A stretch of 64,000 nt of DNA from DTU053 sp012520115 (GCA_050953725.1 JBMNNB010000001.1:1054001-1118000), one strand, 5' to 3'; shown: positions 27,399 through 36,114, numbered from the stretch's first letter. A program made the numbers and translations. Notes: generated from the letters alone by a model not told the origin.

Positions 27399-29081
27399 AT
27401 GAGTATTGTTGTTAAAAAGGCTAAGAATCAGATAATTGAGGCTATTGACAAGGCTTTTATGACCGCCATTGAAAAGGGACTGCTACCTGAGGGCGAGCAT
27501 GCGCCAATTGCAATAGAGGTACCCGCAGACCCCTCCCACGGCGAGTATTCATCCAATGCGGCTATGGCTTCGGCCCGTGTTTTCAGGCTGCCGCCCGTGA
27601 AAATTGCTCAGGCCGTGAAGGACTGCCTTGTTACGGAGGGCACATATATAGAGAGCTGCGAGACCGCAGGTCCGGGCTTCTTAAATTTCCGTCTTAACGC
27701 CGATTACTACTCCGATATCCTGAAGGATATTGAGGAAAAGAAGGAAAACTACGGCCATTCGGACATGGGACTGGGTCAGAGCGTGCTGGTTGAGTTTGTA
27801 AGCGCAAACCCCACAGGTCCCATGCACATAGGCAACGCCCGCGGCGGCGCTCTGGGTGATGTATTGTCCGAGATTCTTTCCTGGGCAGGCTACCGCACCG
27901 AGAGGGAGTTTTATGTAAACGATGCGGGCAACCAGATAGAGAAATTCGCCCTTTCGCTTGATGTAAGATACAGGCAGCTTTTTGACCCGTCTGTCGAAAT
28001 GCCCGAGGATTCTTATCACGGGCAGGATATAATCGACCATGCAAAGGCTTTTTACGCAGAGTACGGCGACAGATATCTGAACTCCCCCGAAGAGGAGCGC
28101 AGGAAGGCTCTTGTTGCCTTTGCTTTGCCTAAGAACATTGCGGCTCTTGAAGCGGATTTGCTTAAATACCGCATTAAATATGACAACTGGTTCCTTGAAA
28201 GTACCTTGCATAAAAACGGCGCTGTCGAGCGTGTACTGAAACTGTTAAAGCAGAGCGGCAACACCTACGAAAAGGACGGCGCACTCTGGCTTATGGCTGA
28301 AAAGTTCGGCTGTGAGAAGGATTTCGTGCTGATACGGTCAAACGGCATTCCCACTTACATTGTGCCGGACATTGCATATCACTATAACAAGCTTGTCGAG
28401 AGGGGCTTTGACAGGGCTATAAACATCCTCGGAGCTGACCACCACGGCTATGTGCCGAGGCTAAAGGCAACTATACAGGCTCTCGGCATTGACCCGGAAA
28501 GGCTCATTGTTATTCTCATGCAGATGGTTCGTCTTGTAAGAGGCGGCGAGGTTATAAAGGCTTCAAAGCGTTCGGGCAAGGCAATTACCCTTGTTACATT
28601 GCTTGATGAAGTTCCGATTGATGCGGCACGCTTCTTCTTTAATCTGCGTGAAGCCAACACACACCTTGATTTTGACCTTGACCTTGCGGTTGAGAACTCC
28701 TCAAAAAATCCCGTTTACTACTGCCAGTATGCACATGCGAGAATTTGCAGTATAATAAAGAGGGTGGGCGCCCGCGCAGAGGAAATAAAGACAGAGCCGA
28801 AGTTCGAACTGCTGAATGCCCCCGAGGAAAGGGCTTTGATTAAGCATATAGCTTCCCTGACAGAGGAAATCGAAGCTGCGGCAAAAGACCTTGACCCCTC
28901 GAGGATTACGAAATATGCTATTGACCTTGCGACGGCCTTCCATAAATTCTATAACTCAAGCCGAGTTGACGTTGACGACCCGGAGCTGTTCAAGGCAAGG
29001 CTGACTCTCTGCATCGCAGTCAGGGATATTATGAAAAATGTCCTTTCAATGCTGAAGGTCGACGCTCCCGAGGTTATGTAA
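27399..29081 (+). CDS. argS: Arginyl-tRNA synthetase
   Basis: A 560-residue class I synthetase. The N-terminal additional domain (1-110) is followed by the HIGH site in NPTGPMHIGNARGG (about 137), the KMSKS-equivalent KASKRSGKAI (about 390) and a helical DALR anticodon domain ending ALPEVM-like at 560. Length is normal. AAAGGAA precedes the ATG. smpB follows after 22 bases. Confidence 0.95.
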   Translation: MSIVVKKAKNQIIEAIDKAFMTAIEKGLLPEGEHAPIAIEVPADPSHGEYSSNAAMASARVFRLPPVKIAQAVKDCLVTEGTYIESCETAGPGFLNFRLNADYYSDILKDIEEKKENYGHSDMGLGQSVLVEFVSANPTGPMHIGNARGGALGDVLSEILSWAGYRTEREFYVNDAGNQIEKFALSLDVRYRQLFDPSVEMPEDSYHGQDIIDHAKAFYAEYGDRYLNSPEEERRKALVAFALPKNIAALEADLLKYRIKYDNWFLESTLHKNGAVERVLKLLKQSGNTYEKDGALWLMAEKFGCEKDFVLIRSNGIPTYIVPDIAYHYNKLVERGFDRAINILGADHHGYVPRLKATIQALGIDPERLIVILMQMVRLVRGGEVIKASKRSGKAITLVTLLDEVPIDAARFFFNLREANTHLDFDLDLAVENSSKNPVYYCQYAHARICSIIKRVGARAEEIKTEPKFELLNAPEERALIKHIASLTEEIEAAAKDLDPSRITKYAIDLATAFHKFYNSSRVDVDDPELFKARLTLCIAVRDIMKNVLSMLKVDAPEVM

Positions 29082-29103
29082 CTTTTTCGGAGAGGAAGGC
29101 ATT

Positions 29104-29568
29104 ATGAAACAGGATACATTAAAAACGGTTGTTACCAATAAAAAAGCCTTCCACGACTATTTTGTCGAGGAAAGCTATGAGGCAGGCATCGAGCTTTTCG
29201 GGACAGAGGTCAAATCCATAAGACAAGGCAGGGTCAATCTGAAGGACGCATGGTGCTCTGTTGTAAACGGCGAAATTTTTGTAAACGGCATGCATATTTC
29301 TCCCTATGAGCAGGGCAATATCTTTAACAGGGACCCCTTAAGGGTCAAGCGTCTGCTTATGCACAAGCGGGAGATTACCAGACTTTACGGATTGACAAAA
29401 CAGCAGGGCTATGCGATAATTCCATTGTCGATTTACTTCAAAAAAGGCCGTGTTAAGGTTCAGGTCGGGCTTTGTAAAGGCAAAAAGCTTTACGACAAAA
29501 GAGCCGTTGCCGCAAAGAAGGCATCTGAACGGGAAATCGAGCGTGCCTTTAAGGATAAACAGATTTAA
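29104..29568 (+). CDS. smpB: SsrA-binding protein SmpB
   Basis: A 154-residue tmRNA partner for ribosome rescue. Features are NKKAFHDYFVEESYEAGIEL-type start, GTEVKSIRQGRVNLKD, YEQGNIFNRDPLR and the basic C-terminal tail KKLYDKRAVAAKK. It is directly followed by ssrA, its RNA partner, 35 bases on, a common pairing. Confidence 0.95.
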   Translation: MKQDTLKTVVTNKKAFHDYFVEESYEAGIELFGTEVKSIRQGRVNLKDAWCSVVNGEIFVNGMHISPYEQGNIFNRDPLRVKRLLMHKREITRLYGLTKQQGYAIIPLSIYFKKGRVKVQVGLCKGKKLYDKRAVAAKKASEREIERAFKDKQI

Positions 29569-29602
29569 TAAGCTAAAACTTATCTTACCTTTAGTCCTTC
29601 AT

Positions 29603-29950
29603 GGGGATGAAAGGATTTCGACGGGGATCTTGAACCGTGATAAGCGAGCAGCGGTGCGGGACCGCTATAAAATCCGCATCTCAAAAATAAACGAGAATAA
29701 TACAGTTTTAGCTGCTGCTTAATTAAGCAGCCGTCTTTGCCGAAAGTACCGCGGTTCGGACAAGGGCGTGGATTAGCGGTGAACGTGAACGGATAAGCGC
29801 CTCATAGTCCGTCATGAATAATGGGGCTGCCCAAAGCTGAAGCCTGCCGTTTGGCGTCGGTCGAGGGGAGAACTAAAAAAGCGGATACGCTCGTAGAAGG
29901 TTGCGGGAATGGGTTTTCGGACGCGGTTTCGATTACCGCCATCTCCACCA
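29603..29950 (+). ncRNA. ssrA: Transfer-messenger RNA
   Basis: A 348-nt tmRNA. The 5' GGGGATG (29603-29609) pairs with CATCTCC just before the encoded ACCA ending at 29950, and GGTTTCGATTACC gives the T-arm at the 3' end. The tag frame ends in ...NENNTVLAAA with TAA at 29720-29722; the resume codon is uncertain (AAC at about 29687 or a codon or two earlier). The hydrophobic LAAA end is the protease signal. It lies right after smpB. Confidence 0.92.
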
Positions 29951-29958
29951 ATGAAAAA

Positions 29959-29998
29959 CGCCGGTCATTTAATTTGGCCGGCGGTTTTATTTTTTATC
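29959..29998 (+). terminator. Terminator of ssrA
   Basis: A 9-bp stem (29959-29967 with 29975-29983, one G-T pair) followed by TTTTATTTTTTAT. Confidence 0.85.
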
Positions 29999-30037
29999 TT
30001 GTCTGACTTGTTCCGGCGGCTGTCCCCTCCCCCGTTT

Positions 30038-30063
30038 AACCGGTTTGTGTTAAATCGGTTTTT
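30038..30063 (+). terminator. Second hairpin terminator after ssrA
   Basis: A 9-bp stem with one wobble (30038-30046 with 30052-30060), then a run of T. It insulates the tRNA promoter that follows. Confidence 0.55.
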
Positions 30064-30117
30064 GCATTTCAAACGCTTAATTCAAACAAATAAAACTTAA
30101 TATTATATAAAAATGCC

Positions 30118-30146
30118 TTGACATCGAAAGCAAAGTACTATATAAT
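30118..30146 (+). promoter_or_regulatory. Consensus promoter of tRNA-Pro
   Basis: TTGACA (30118-30123), exactly 17 bp, TATAAT (30141-30146). This is a perfect SigA promoter 50 bases before the tRNA. Confidence 0.9.
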
Positions 30147-30195
30147 AGGCTCTCGGACGCGCAAGAAACCCTGAAATCAGCTTGCGCATTATATA

Positions 30196-30272
30196 TCCGG
30201 GTGTGGCGCAGCTGGGAGCGCGCTTGACTGGGGGTCAAGAGGCCGTGGGTTCAAGTCCCGCCACTCGGACCA
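30196..30272 (+). tRNA. tRNA-Pro (GGG anticodon)
   Basis: A 77-nt cloverleaf with encoded CCA (30270-30272). The acceptor TCCGGGT pairs with ACTCGGA. The anticodon arm is CTTGA, loop CTGGGGG, TCAAG, giving anticodon GGG. The T-arm is GGGTTCAAGTCCC. A bidirectional terminator follows. Confidence 0.93.
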
Positions 30273-30277
30273 ATAAT

Positions 30278-30322
30278 GAAAATCGCCACTTTTTAAAAAG
30301 AGAGTGGCGATTTTCATTTTCT
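30278..30322. terminator. Terminator after tRNA-Pro
   Basis: A 13-bp perfect stem (30278-30290 with 30303-30315) then CATTTTCTT. It also faces the end of the minus-strand TOPRIM-like gene at 30329. Confidence 0.8.
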
Positions 30323-30328
30323 TATGTA

Positions 30329-31126
30329 TTACTTTTTCCGGCAATTATTAAATTTTTTATTCTTTTGTTTACTCATAGAATTCCAAAATTCTTCTTTAAA
30401 GTTGTCAAAAAGGAATTCAGGAAATGCGCTTAATACAAAAATACTGTTATGCCTTTTGAATATTTCTCGTTCAGCATTGTAAATGCTTTCTGGACTAACA
30501 GTTTCTCTATACCAGTTTAAATCTACGGTGGATTTTTTAAATAGACACTGAACACGTAAAGAAAAAACGTTTAATATTTCATGCCAGTGTGCAATATCCA
30601 TTCTTTGACACGCCTTAGGGTTATTTTCACCTGATAGATTCTTATACTGGCTACAAGATTTCAATGAAACATAGCAATTTGAGAATGCTTTACATGTTCC
30701 GTCACGATAATCATATAGAGCTTCAACCATTGGATAACTAATATAAAGTCGACCATTCTCTGTCTCATTATCAAAGAATTTAAGCATTTTCTTCATAATT
30801 TCAGAATCACATGGCATTGCGTCTGATGTATTATTTTGATGGACATCAAAATCAAAGAACAGATAAACTTCGGAAATTTCTTGGCGTTTTATATTTGATA
30901 GTTCTATGCGAGCGTCTTTAACCGTTTCTTTGAGAACTTCAACCACATCAGTTTCAAAATCATCCTCCTCTAACTTCTGGTAAAGCATATAAAGGTTTTG
31001 CGCTGCTGGAAGACAAATAATTTTCGATGAATAGTGTCCTTTGAAAAAGCAAGTCGTCATTTCTTTGACAAATCGACAGTCTCGGCTTTTTCCTTCGACA
31101 ATGAACAATATGACTGGTTTACTCAT
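30329..31126 (-). CDS. TOPRIM/RloB-like protein, partner of the AAA15-type ATPase
   Basis: A 265-residue cytoplasmic protein. The N-terminus (KPVILFIVEGKSRDCRFV) has the strand-Glu-Gly pattern of TOPRIM and RloB folds, and YLFFDFDVHQN near residue 106 gives the acidic D-x-D pair. A further Glu lies in YPMVEALYDYR. Such proteins are metal-dependent nuclease candidates in OLD, PARIS (AriB) and RloB/AbiL systems; I cannot choose among them. The start is ATG 31126, overlapping the ATPase stop by eight bases (ATGAGTAA), so translation is coupled. AT-rich relative to the chromosome. Together a probable anti-phage module. Confidence 0.55.
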   Translation of the reverse strand: MSKPVILFIVEGKSRDCRFVKEMTTCFFKGHYSSKIICLPAAQNLYMLYQKLEEDDFETDVVEVLKETVKDARIELSNIKRQEISEVYLFFDFDVHQNNTSDAMPCDSEIMKKMLKFFDNETENGRLYISYPMVEALYDYRDGTCKAFSNCYVSLKSCSQYKNLSGENNPKACQRMDIAHWHEILNVFSLRVQCLFKKSTVDLNWYRETVSPESIYNAEREIFKRHNSIFVLSAFPEFLFDNFKEEFWNSMSKQKNKKFNNCRKK

Positions 31127-32234
31127 TGAACGCCCCTGCCTTGTACATTTTCTGGATGTTGTGCGCACGACGAAGTTCCTTATCTGAAATCTTATCAAAA
31201 GAACGTATTTCATTGTCTCGAATTAAAAAATAAGCATCTGGTCGTAAAATATCATTTGAGATCAAGTCGGTATTATGAGTTGAGAGAAACACTTGCGTAT
31301 CTGGCAACTGTTTTATAAGTTCTATTATTGCTTGCGATAGTTCAAAATGATAGAAAGCATCAAACTCATCGATATATACAAAAGAGGCTTTTGCCATTAT
31401 CAAATACCAATAATAGAATAGCGCCAAGGACCTTGTACCAGTAGAAGCAATTCCACCAAAATGAACCAATGATTTCTTAAACTTGCAATAAAGATCCTTC
31501 ACACCATTTTCTTCAACGACCACAAGCCTGTAATCTACACCTTGGGACCTCAAGAATTTTTCAAAATCTTTTTCTTTTCCTTCGCGCACAATGCCTTGTG
31601 TATATCTATCGCTTCCAACACGAAGGCCTTGATAACTATTTTCAGTAAGAGAATAGAACATGAGCATATTGTCAACAAAAGTAGTAAACGATAAAAATGC
31701 TCTATTCACCGGAGTATCTTTCAAAATAGCATTACTTTTTACATACTTAACACGTGAAATCTTTTCTGTTTCTGCGTCTAGGGTTGAGGACAATTGCAGT
31801 GTTTCCGCCCCTTCCAAGCAAGTATAACCACTATTTCTTGTAAAATCATACTTGATTACTTCTTTACCGTCAATAAAAAGAGACTCATTTACAAGTGTCA
31901 AGACTTCGGTCTTGCTATATCTATATATAACATCAATTCCATCAAATTCAAAAACATATTCGAAATCAGCTTCTTGCTTGTCGGAATCAAGGTTAAGATA
32001 AAGTTGATATTTTTTAAGCGCTTTCTCTTTATCGGTAAGATGTGAAACAATGTCAAAAATTGCAAGAGCAAGATTGGATTTTCCGCTTCCATTGATACCA
32101 TATATGATACCCTTTGTGATTATGGAATTCTTAACAATTTCGCTGTTAAATTCGTAATTTGCTGGTTTATCCAATTCAAAAACGGTTTTCGTTTTGAAGT
32201 TTTTAAAATTAGTTACTGAAAATCTCTTTAACAT
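31119..32234 (-). CDS. AAA15/OLD-like ABC-type ATPase
   Basis: A 371-residue SMC/ABC-type ATPase of the AAA15/AAA21 group. It starts LKRFSVTNFKNFKTKT, with Walker A GINGSGKSNL (about 43-52), a signature-like region before the C-terminal STGTRSL, Walker B FVYIDEFDAF and the H-loop FLSTHNTDL. No separate nuclease domain is fused. ATG 32234 is nine bases after AGGAGG. The next gene is translationally coupled and TOPRIM-like. This pairing is the logic of PARIS (AriA-AriB) and RloA-RloB/AbiL defence systems. It sits alone with its partner in an AT-rich insert just past ssrA and tRNA-Pro. Confidence 0.75.
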   Translation of the reverse strand: MLKRFSVTNFKNFKTKTVFELDKPANYEFNSEIVKNSIITKGIIYGINGSGKSNLALAIFDIVSHLTDKEKALKKYQLYLNLDSDKQEADFEYVFEFDGIDVIYRYSKTEVLTLVNESLFIDGKEVIKYDFTRNSGYTCLEGAETLQLSSTLDAETEKISRVKYVKSNAILKDTPVNRAFLSFTTFVDNMLMFYSLTENSYQGLRVGSDRYTQGIVREGKEKDFEKFLRSQGVDYRLVVVEENGVKDLYCKFKKSLVHFGGIASTGTRSLALFYYWYLIMAKASFVYIDEFDAFYHFELSQAIIELIKQLPDTQVFLSTHNTDLISNDILRPDAYFLIRDNEIRSFDKISDKELRRAHNIQKMYKAGAFNE

Positions 32235-32265
32235 AGATTCCAACCTCCTTAATAATTAGTATATC

Positions 32266-32351
32266 CCAAAGAACGAAAAAAACAACAGAAACCGTAAAAA
32301 AATTACGGATATTTCGAAATAAAATTACGCCATATGATATTTGTTCTTTGG
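32266..32351. promoter_or_regulatory. Nested inverted repeats upstream of the ATPase gene
   Basis: An outer 9-bp inverted repeat (32266-32274 with 32343-32351) encloses an inner hairpin (32292-32297 with 32303-32308, A-loop). They flank the likely minus-strand start region, where TATACT lies near 32265-32260. This could be an operator or an mRNA leader structure. Apart from this and the terminator at 32521, the 570-base gap 32244-32817 shows no gene. Confidence 0.4.
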
Positions 32352-32520
32352 TTTGATAAATAAAATGCTAATGCATTTCATCTAAAAAAGTTTTATCTTC
32401 TAATTTCGAAACAATACTGAACACTGCACTTTATGGAAATGGTCAGTCACGAAAAACTTTGCTATTGCTACATGTTTATTCTGATTTGCTCTAATCAGTC
32501 ATCTCCCCATGGCCCAAAAG

Positions 32521-32569
32521 GAACGCTGATATTGATACGGTAAGTGTCAACATCAGCGTTCTTTTTTTT
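32521..32569 (+). terminator. Strong orphan terminator
   Basis: A long stem (32521-32530 with 32552-32561, extended inward by TTGATAC/GTGTCAA) followed by eight T. No plus-strand gene lies upstream back to tRNA-Pro, which already has a terminator. It may end an unannotated small RNA or be left over from a deleted gene. Confidence 0.75.
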
Positions 32570-32731
32570 GATTAATACAGACAAACGGCACTACCCGCAA
32601 AGATTGCGTACAGGGGAAATTTTAAGTCTTATATGCAGCACTGACGCTTACATTTCATATCATTGCCGTCAAAATAATAAAAAGTTTACAATTTGTGACA
32701 AAAAATTTTGTATGTTTTTTCTAATTGGTAA

Positions 32732-32759
32732 TTGACATTTTCCAAATTTAGGTTATTAT
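32732..32759 (+). promoter_or_regulatory. Promoter of the beta-helix surface protein
   Basis: TTGACA (32732-32737), 16 bp, TATTAT (32754-32759), 58 bases before the start codon. Confidence 0.65.
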
Positions 32760-32817
32760 TACTCATAGGTATTATTTACCCTGACAATGAAATATACGGA
32801 AGAAAGGTGAGATTCGC

Positions 32818-34590
32818 ATGAAAAGGAGATTTCTTAGCATACTTCTGGCGATTCTGATGCTTATGACCCTTCTCCCAGTAGGCGCATTCGCAGATGATCC
32901 CGCTGCCGTTGCAAAGATCGGCAGCACCGAGTACACTTCTCTCGCAGCGGCACTCGCAGCAGTACATAACGGAGGAACAATAACTCTGCTGCGTGATATC
33001 GACCTTAACAACGAGCCGTGGACACCTTTAAGCAGATCAAACGTCGGCTTCACTTTCGACGGCGACGGACACACCATCAGCAATCTGAAGGTCGACTCAA
33101 CATCAAGCAGCGTGGGCTTGTTCGGTTCAATCGGATTTTCCGAATCCAGCACCACCATCCGCAACCTCAATCTGCATAATGTCGACGTGAAGGGTGCTTC
33201 CTATGTCGGCGCAGTTGCCGGTTGGATTACCGGCACGGCAGTGTTCCAGAACATCACCGTAAGCGGCGATGTGAAGGTTCAGGCAACAGGTCAGAATGCC
33301 GCAGGAATTATCGGACACAGTGCCGGCGTGATTACGGTAAACAACTGCCATATCGATGCCACCGCAGGTTCCTATGTTAAGGCGAGCACCACGTCAGGCG
33401 GCGGTGCAGGCGGAATTGTCGGTTTTGCGGCAAACGAAGGTTACCAGGCCTGCACTATAACAGGCTGCACAGTTAAGAATCTTGATGTCAGCGGCTATCA
33501 CAGAATCGGCGGCATTGTCGGCATGATGCAGATTGCCTCCGGTATTTATCCGAGCGTCAATGTATATGTGACCAACAACTCAGTTGAAAATGTAAAGGTA
33601 ACTGTCACCGGCGGTTCTGCCGCAACGCTCAACAACAGGCACGACGCACAGGCTGGTCTTATCGTCGGCGCCACAACAGATAACGGCGGCCGCTCAAGAC
33701 ATCATTATTACAACAACACCTACTCAGGTGATTGCTCTGTAACTGCAAACTCCGGCGCTCTTGATATCATTCCTACCGCACTGTACGGACTCTGGACTCT
33801 GGGCGCTGCCAGAACAAGGGACAACAACGAGACAGGCAGCAGCTGGTACAACACAAACGGAAATGCCGATGTTGTATATGCTGACGGAGCAGCCGGCGAA
33901 GTAACCTTCGGCGGAACCGATTACATTACATTCCTTACGGCATACCGTACGGGAGAATCTTCCGCAGAAAATCCCTTTGTACTGCATACGGATGTCGGAT
34001 ATTTGCTGAAAGCTACGGATAAGATTTATGTAGAGGCAAACGGAAATATCTTCTACCCCTTCGCAAGTGCGGGATATGAAATTCAGATAACGGAAATAAG
34101 CGAAACTGTCAAGCTCTATGAGCTGATTTCACTTGAAGAAGTAAAGGCAGAGAAGATTGCTCTGCTTAACAGCTACCCCGCTTCCGAGGTGACCGATGAC
34201 ATTATCGCACAGGCAATCGCTGCAATCAGTGCCGCAACGACTGTTGAGGATGTAATCAACGTTTACAACGACGCTGTACAAGCTATTGAGGCTGCTCTGC
34301 AGCTTGCAGCGGCAAAGGCCGATGCAATAGCAATGCTCATCGAAGCTGCCGGCGACAGCCCGTCCGAAGCGGTTCAGGCAATCCTCGACGAGTATACGGC
34401 AATGATTGAGAACGCAACAAGCATAAGCGAGGTCGAGAGCCTTGCAGACGAGGGTCTCGCCGCAATCAACAGCCAGCTTGAGAGCGAAGGTCCCTCCGAT
34501 CTGGATAAGGTCGGCAGCTTCATACGCAAGTTCTTCGACTTCATCGCAAGGATTATCTCCTACATCCGTTCCCTGTTCTCATTCAGCTAA
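32818..34590 (+). CDS. Secreted beta-helix protein with GLUG-like repeats
   Basis: A 590-residue exported protein. Signal peptide 1-25 (MKRRFLSILLAILMLMTLLP, cleavage after AFA). Residues 45-300 read as a parallel beta-helix with GLUG-type turns (SVGLFGSI, YVGAVAGW, GGAGGIVGFA, RIGGIVGMM). Residues 390-560 are Ala/Glu-rich helical, spectrin-like. The last 25 residues (FIRKFFDFIARIISYIRSLF) form a basic amphipathic helix rather than an LPxTG or SLH anchor, so attachment may be through membrane association. GAAAGGTGAG precedes the ATG. Probably an adhesin or cell-surface structural protein; binding partner unknown. Confidence 0.7.
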   Translation: MKRRFLSILLAILMLMTLLPVGAFADDPAAVAKIGSTEYTSLAAALAAVHNGGTITLLRDIDLNNEPWTPLSRSNVGFTFDGDGHTISNLKVDSTSSSVGLFGSIGFSESSTTIRNLNLHNVDVKGASYVGAVAGWITGTAVFQNITVSGDVKVQATGQNAAGIIGHSAGVITVNNCHIDATAGSYVKASTTSGGGAGGIVGFAANEGYQACTITGCTVKNLDVSGYHRIGGIVGMMQIASGIYPSVNVYVTNNSVENVKVTVTGGSAATLNNRHDAQAGLIVGATTDNGGRSRHHYYNNTYSGDCSVTANSGALDIIPTALYGLWTLGAARTRDNNETGSSWYNTNGNADVVYADGAAGEVTFGGTDYITFLTAYRTGESSAENPFVLHTDVGYLLKATDKIYVEANGNIFYPFASAGYEIQITEISETVKLYELISLEEVKAEKIALLNSYPASEVTDDIIAQAIAAISAATTVEDVINVYNDAVQAIEAALQLAAAKADAIAMLIEAAGDSPSEAVQAILDEYTAMIENATSISEVESLADEGLAAINSQLESEGPSDLDKVGSFIRKFFDFIARIISYIRSLFSFS

Positions 34591-34639
34591 GCGCAGGATG
34601 TTATAATAATCAATTTGTTTCCCCTTAGCATGTAGCAAT

Positions 34640-34680
34640 AATGCCCGGACCAATAAAAACGGTTCGGGCATTTATGTTTG
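34640..34680 (+). terminator. Terminator after the beta-helix gene
   Basis: A 12-bp stem (34640-34651 with 34661-34672) with one G-T pair, followed by TATGTTTG. The T-tail is moderate. Confidence 0.7.
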
Positions 34681-34729
34681 CATACGGTGTTCATTGGCGC
34701 TGTAAGCAAATTCTGAGTTTAAGCATATT

Positions 34730-36058
34730 ATGGTACTGTCGAAATTTCATCATTATTTTTTAAAGGATGTGGTCCAACTGATTATCTATACGGTAAGACC
34801 CGGAGACAGTATCTATAATATCGCACAGCGGTATGGTATGAATCCGGATACAATTATCAGCGACAACGCTCTTTCAAGTCCTAACAGTCTTGCGGTCGGG
34901 CAGTCGCTGGTCCTCATGACCGACACTATCCCCCACACAGTGACCCGCGGGCAGTCCCTTTATTCAATCGCCCGTGCATACGGCGTAACCCTTAACCAGC
35001 TTACGGCTGCAAACCCTCAGATAACAGACCCGAACAGAATACAGGTAGGTCAGGTAATCAATGTTCCCGTCCCTTCGCAGATGAGGGGCGAAATCCAGGT
35101 CAACGGCTATGCCTTCCCGAACATCAGCACTGATGTGCTTAACAGAACGCTGCCCTATCTTACATACCTCAGCATTTTCAGTTATCAGGTGCGTCCGGAC
35201 GGTTCCCTCTCGACAATCAACGACGATGCGCTGATACAAAGCGCAAGACAGGCAAGGGTTGCGCCGATGATGGTAATTACGAATATCGAGGAGGGCGCAA
35301 GCTTTTCAAGTGATTTAGCGCACACCATTTTGACTAACCCGCAGGTCCGGGATACGCTCATTAACAACATCGTCAGCACCTTGCAGGCCAAGAACTATTA
35401 CGGACTGGACATCGACTTTGAATACATACTGCCCGAAGACGGCAACGCTTACGATACCTTCCTGCAAATGGTCACAGAGAGGCTGCATTCGCTCGGCTAC
35501 ATAGTCACAACGGCGCTTGCTCCCAAGACATCCGCCGGTCAAATGGGCTTGCTCTACGAAGCTCACCACTATCCCGTCCACGGACGCCTTGCTGACCATG
35601 TGATTCTCATGACCTACGAATGGGGCTATACCTACGGGCCGCCTATGGCAGTATCCCCGTTGAATCAGGTGCGAAGGGTACTGAACTATGCGGTGACAGT
35701 GATTCCGCCCGAAAAGATACTGATGGGCATGCCCAACTACGGCTATGACTGGATGCTGCCCTACCGTCCACGCACCGCTGCACGCACGGTGTCGAACACC
35801 GAGGCCCCTGAGCTGGCTTTCAGAAGGGGCGCTGCAATTCAGTTTGATGCTGCATCACAGGCACCTTACTTCTATTACAATGACGATGCAGGAGTAAGGC
35901 ATGTGGTATGGTTCGAGGACGCACGAAGCACACAGGCAAAGCTGCGTCTTGTGGACGAATACAATCTCGGAGGCGTAAGCTACTGGACCATCAATCGTTT
36001 CTTCCCTCAGAACTGGCTGGTATTGTCCTCCATGTACACAGTCCAGAAGCTGTTATGA
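34730..36058 (+). CDS. LysM-GH18 spore peptidoglycan hydrolase (YaaH/SleL-like)
   Basis: Two LysM domains (YTVRPGDSIYNIAQRYGM and HTVTRGQSLYSIARAYGV) followed by a GH18 domain with the catalytic DxDxE in YGLDIDFEYILPE. It matches YaaH/SleL cortical-fragment N-acetylglucosaminidases that act in spore germination and sit in the spore wall without a signal peptide. The start is unclear. ATG 34730 has no ribosome site. Homologues begin right at IIYTV, and here CTG 34778 lies six bases after AAAGGATGTGG, so a non-standard CTG start (426 residues) is plausible. This supports a sporulating host, as does sigK. Confidence 0.85.
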   Translation: MVLSKFHHYFLKDVVQLIIYTVRPGDSIYNIAQRYGMNPDTIISDNALSSPNSLAVGQSLVLMTDTIPHTVTRGQSLYSIARAYGVTLNQLTAANPQITDPNRIQVGQVINVPVPSQMRGEIQVNGYAFPNISTDVLNRTLPYLTYLSIFSYQVRPDGSLSTINDDALIQSARQARVAPMMVITNIEEGASFSSDLAHTILTNPQVRDTLINNIVSTLQAKNYYGLDIDFEYILPEDGNAYDTFLQMVTERLHSLGYIVTTALAPKTSAGQMGLLYEAHHYPVHGRLADHVILMTYEWGYTYGPPMAVSPLNQVRRVLNYAVTVIPPEKILMGMPNYGYDWMLPYRPRTAARTVSNTEAPELAFRRGAAIQFDAASQAPYFYYNDDAGVRHVVWFEDARSTQAKLRLVDEYNLGGVSYWTINRFFPQNWLVLSSMYTVQKLL

Positions 36059-36076
36059 CTTTATAGCGACGCAAAA

Positions 36077-36114
36077 GTACCGCCCGAAAGATTCAACCGG
36101 GCGGTGCTTTTTTG
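36077..36114 (+). terminator. Terminator after the LysM-GH18 gene
   Basis: A GC-rich stem (36079-36086 with 36098-36105, plus two outer pairs) then GCTTTTTTG. Confidence 0.88.

Noticed and set aside
26922..27400. T-box leader for argS
   Set aside because: The gaps are only 20-35 bases and no specifier or T-box sequence is present.
29930..32600. Direct repeat of the ssrA or tRNA-Pro 3' end as an attachment site
   Set aside because: I found no second copy of either 3' end in the interval and no integrase gene.
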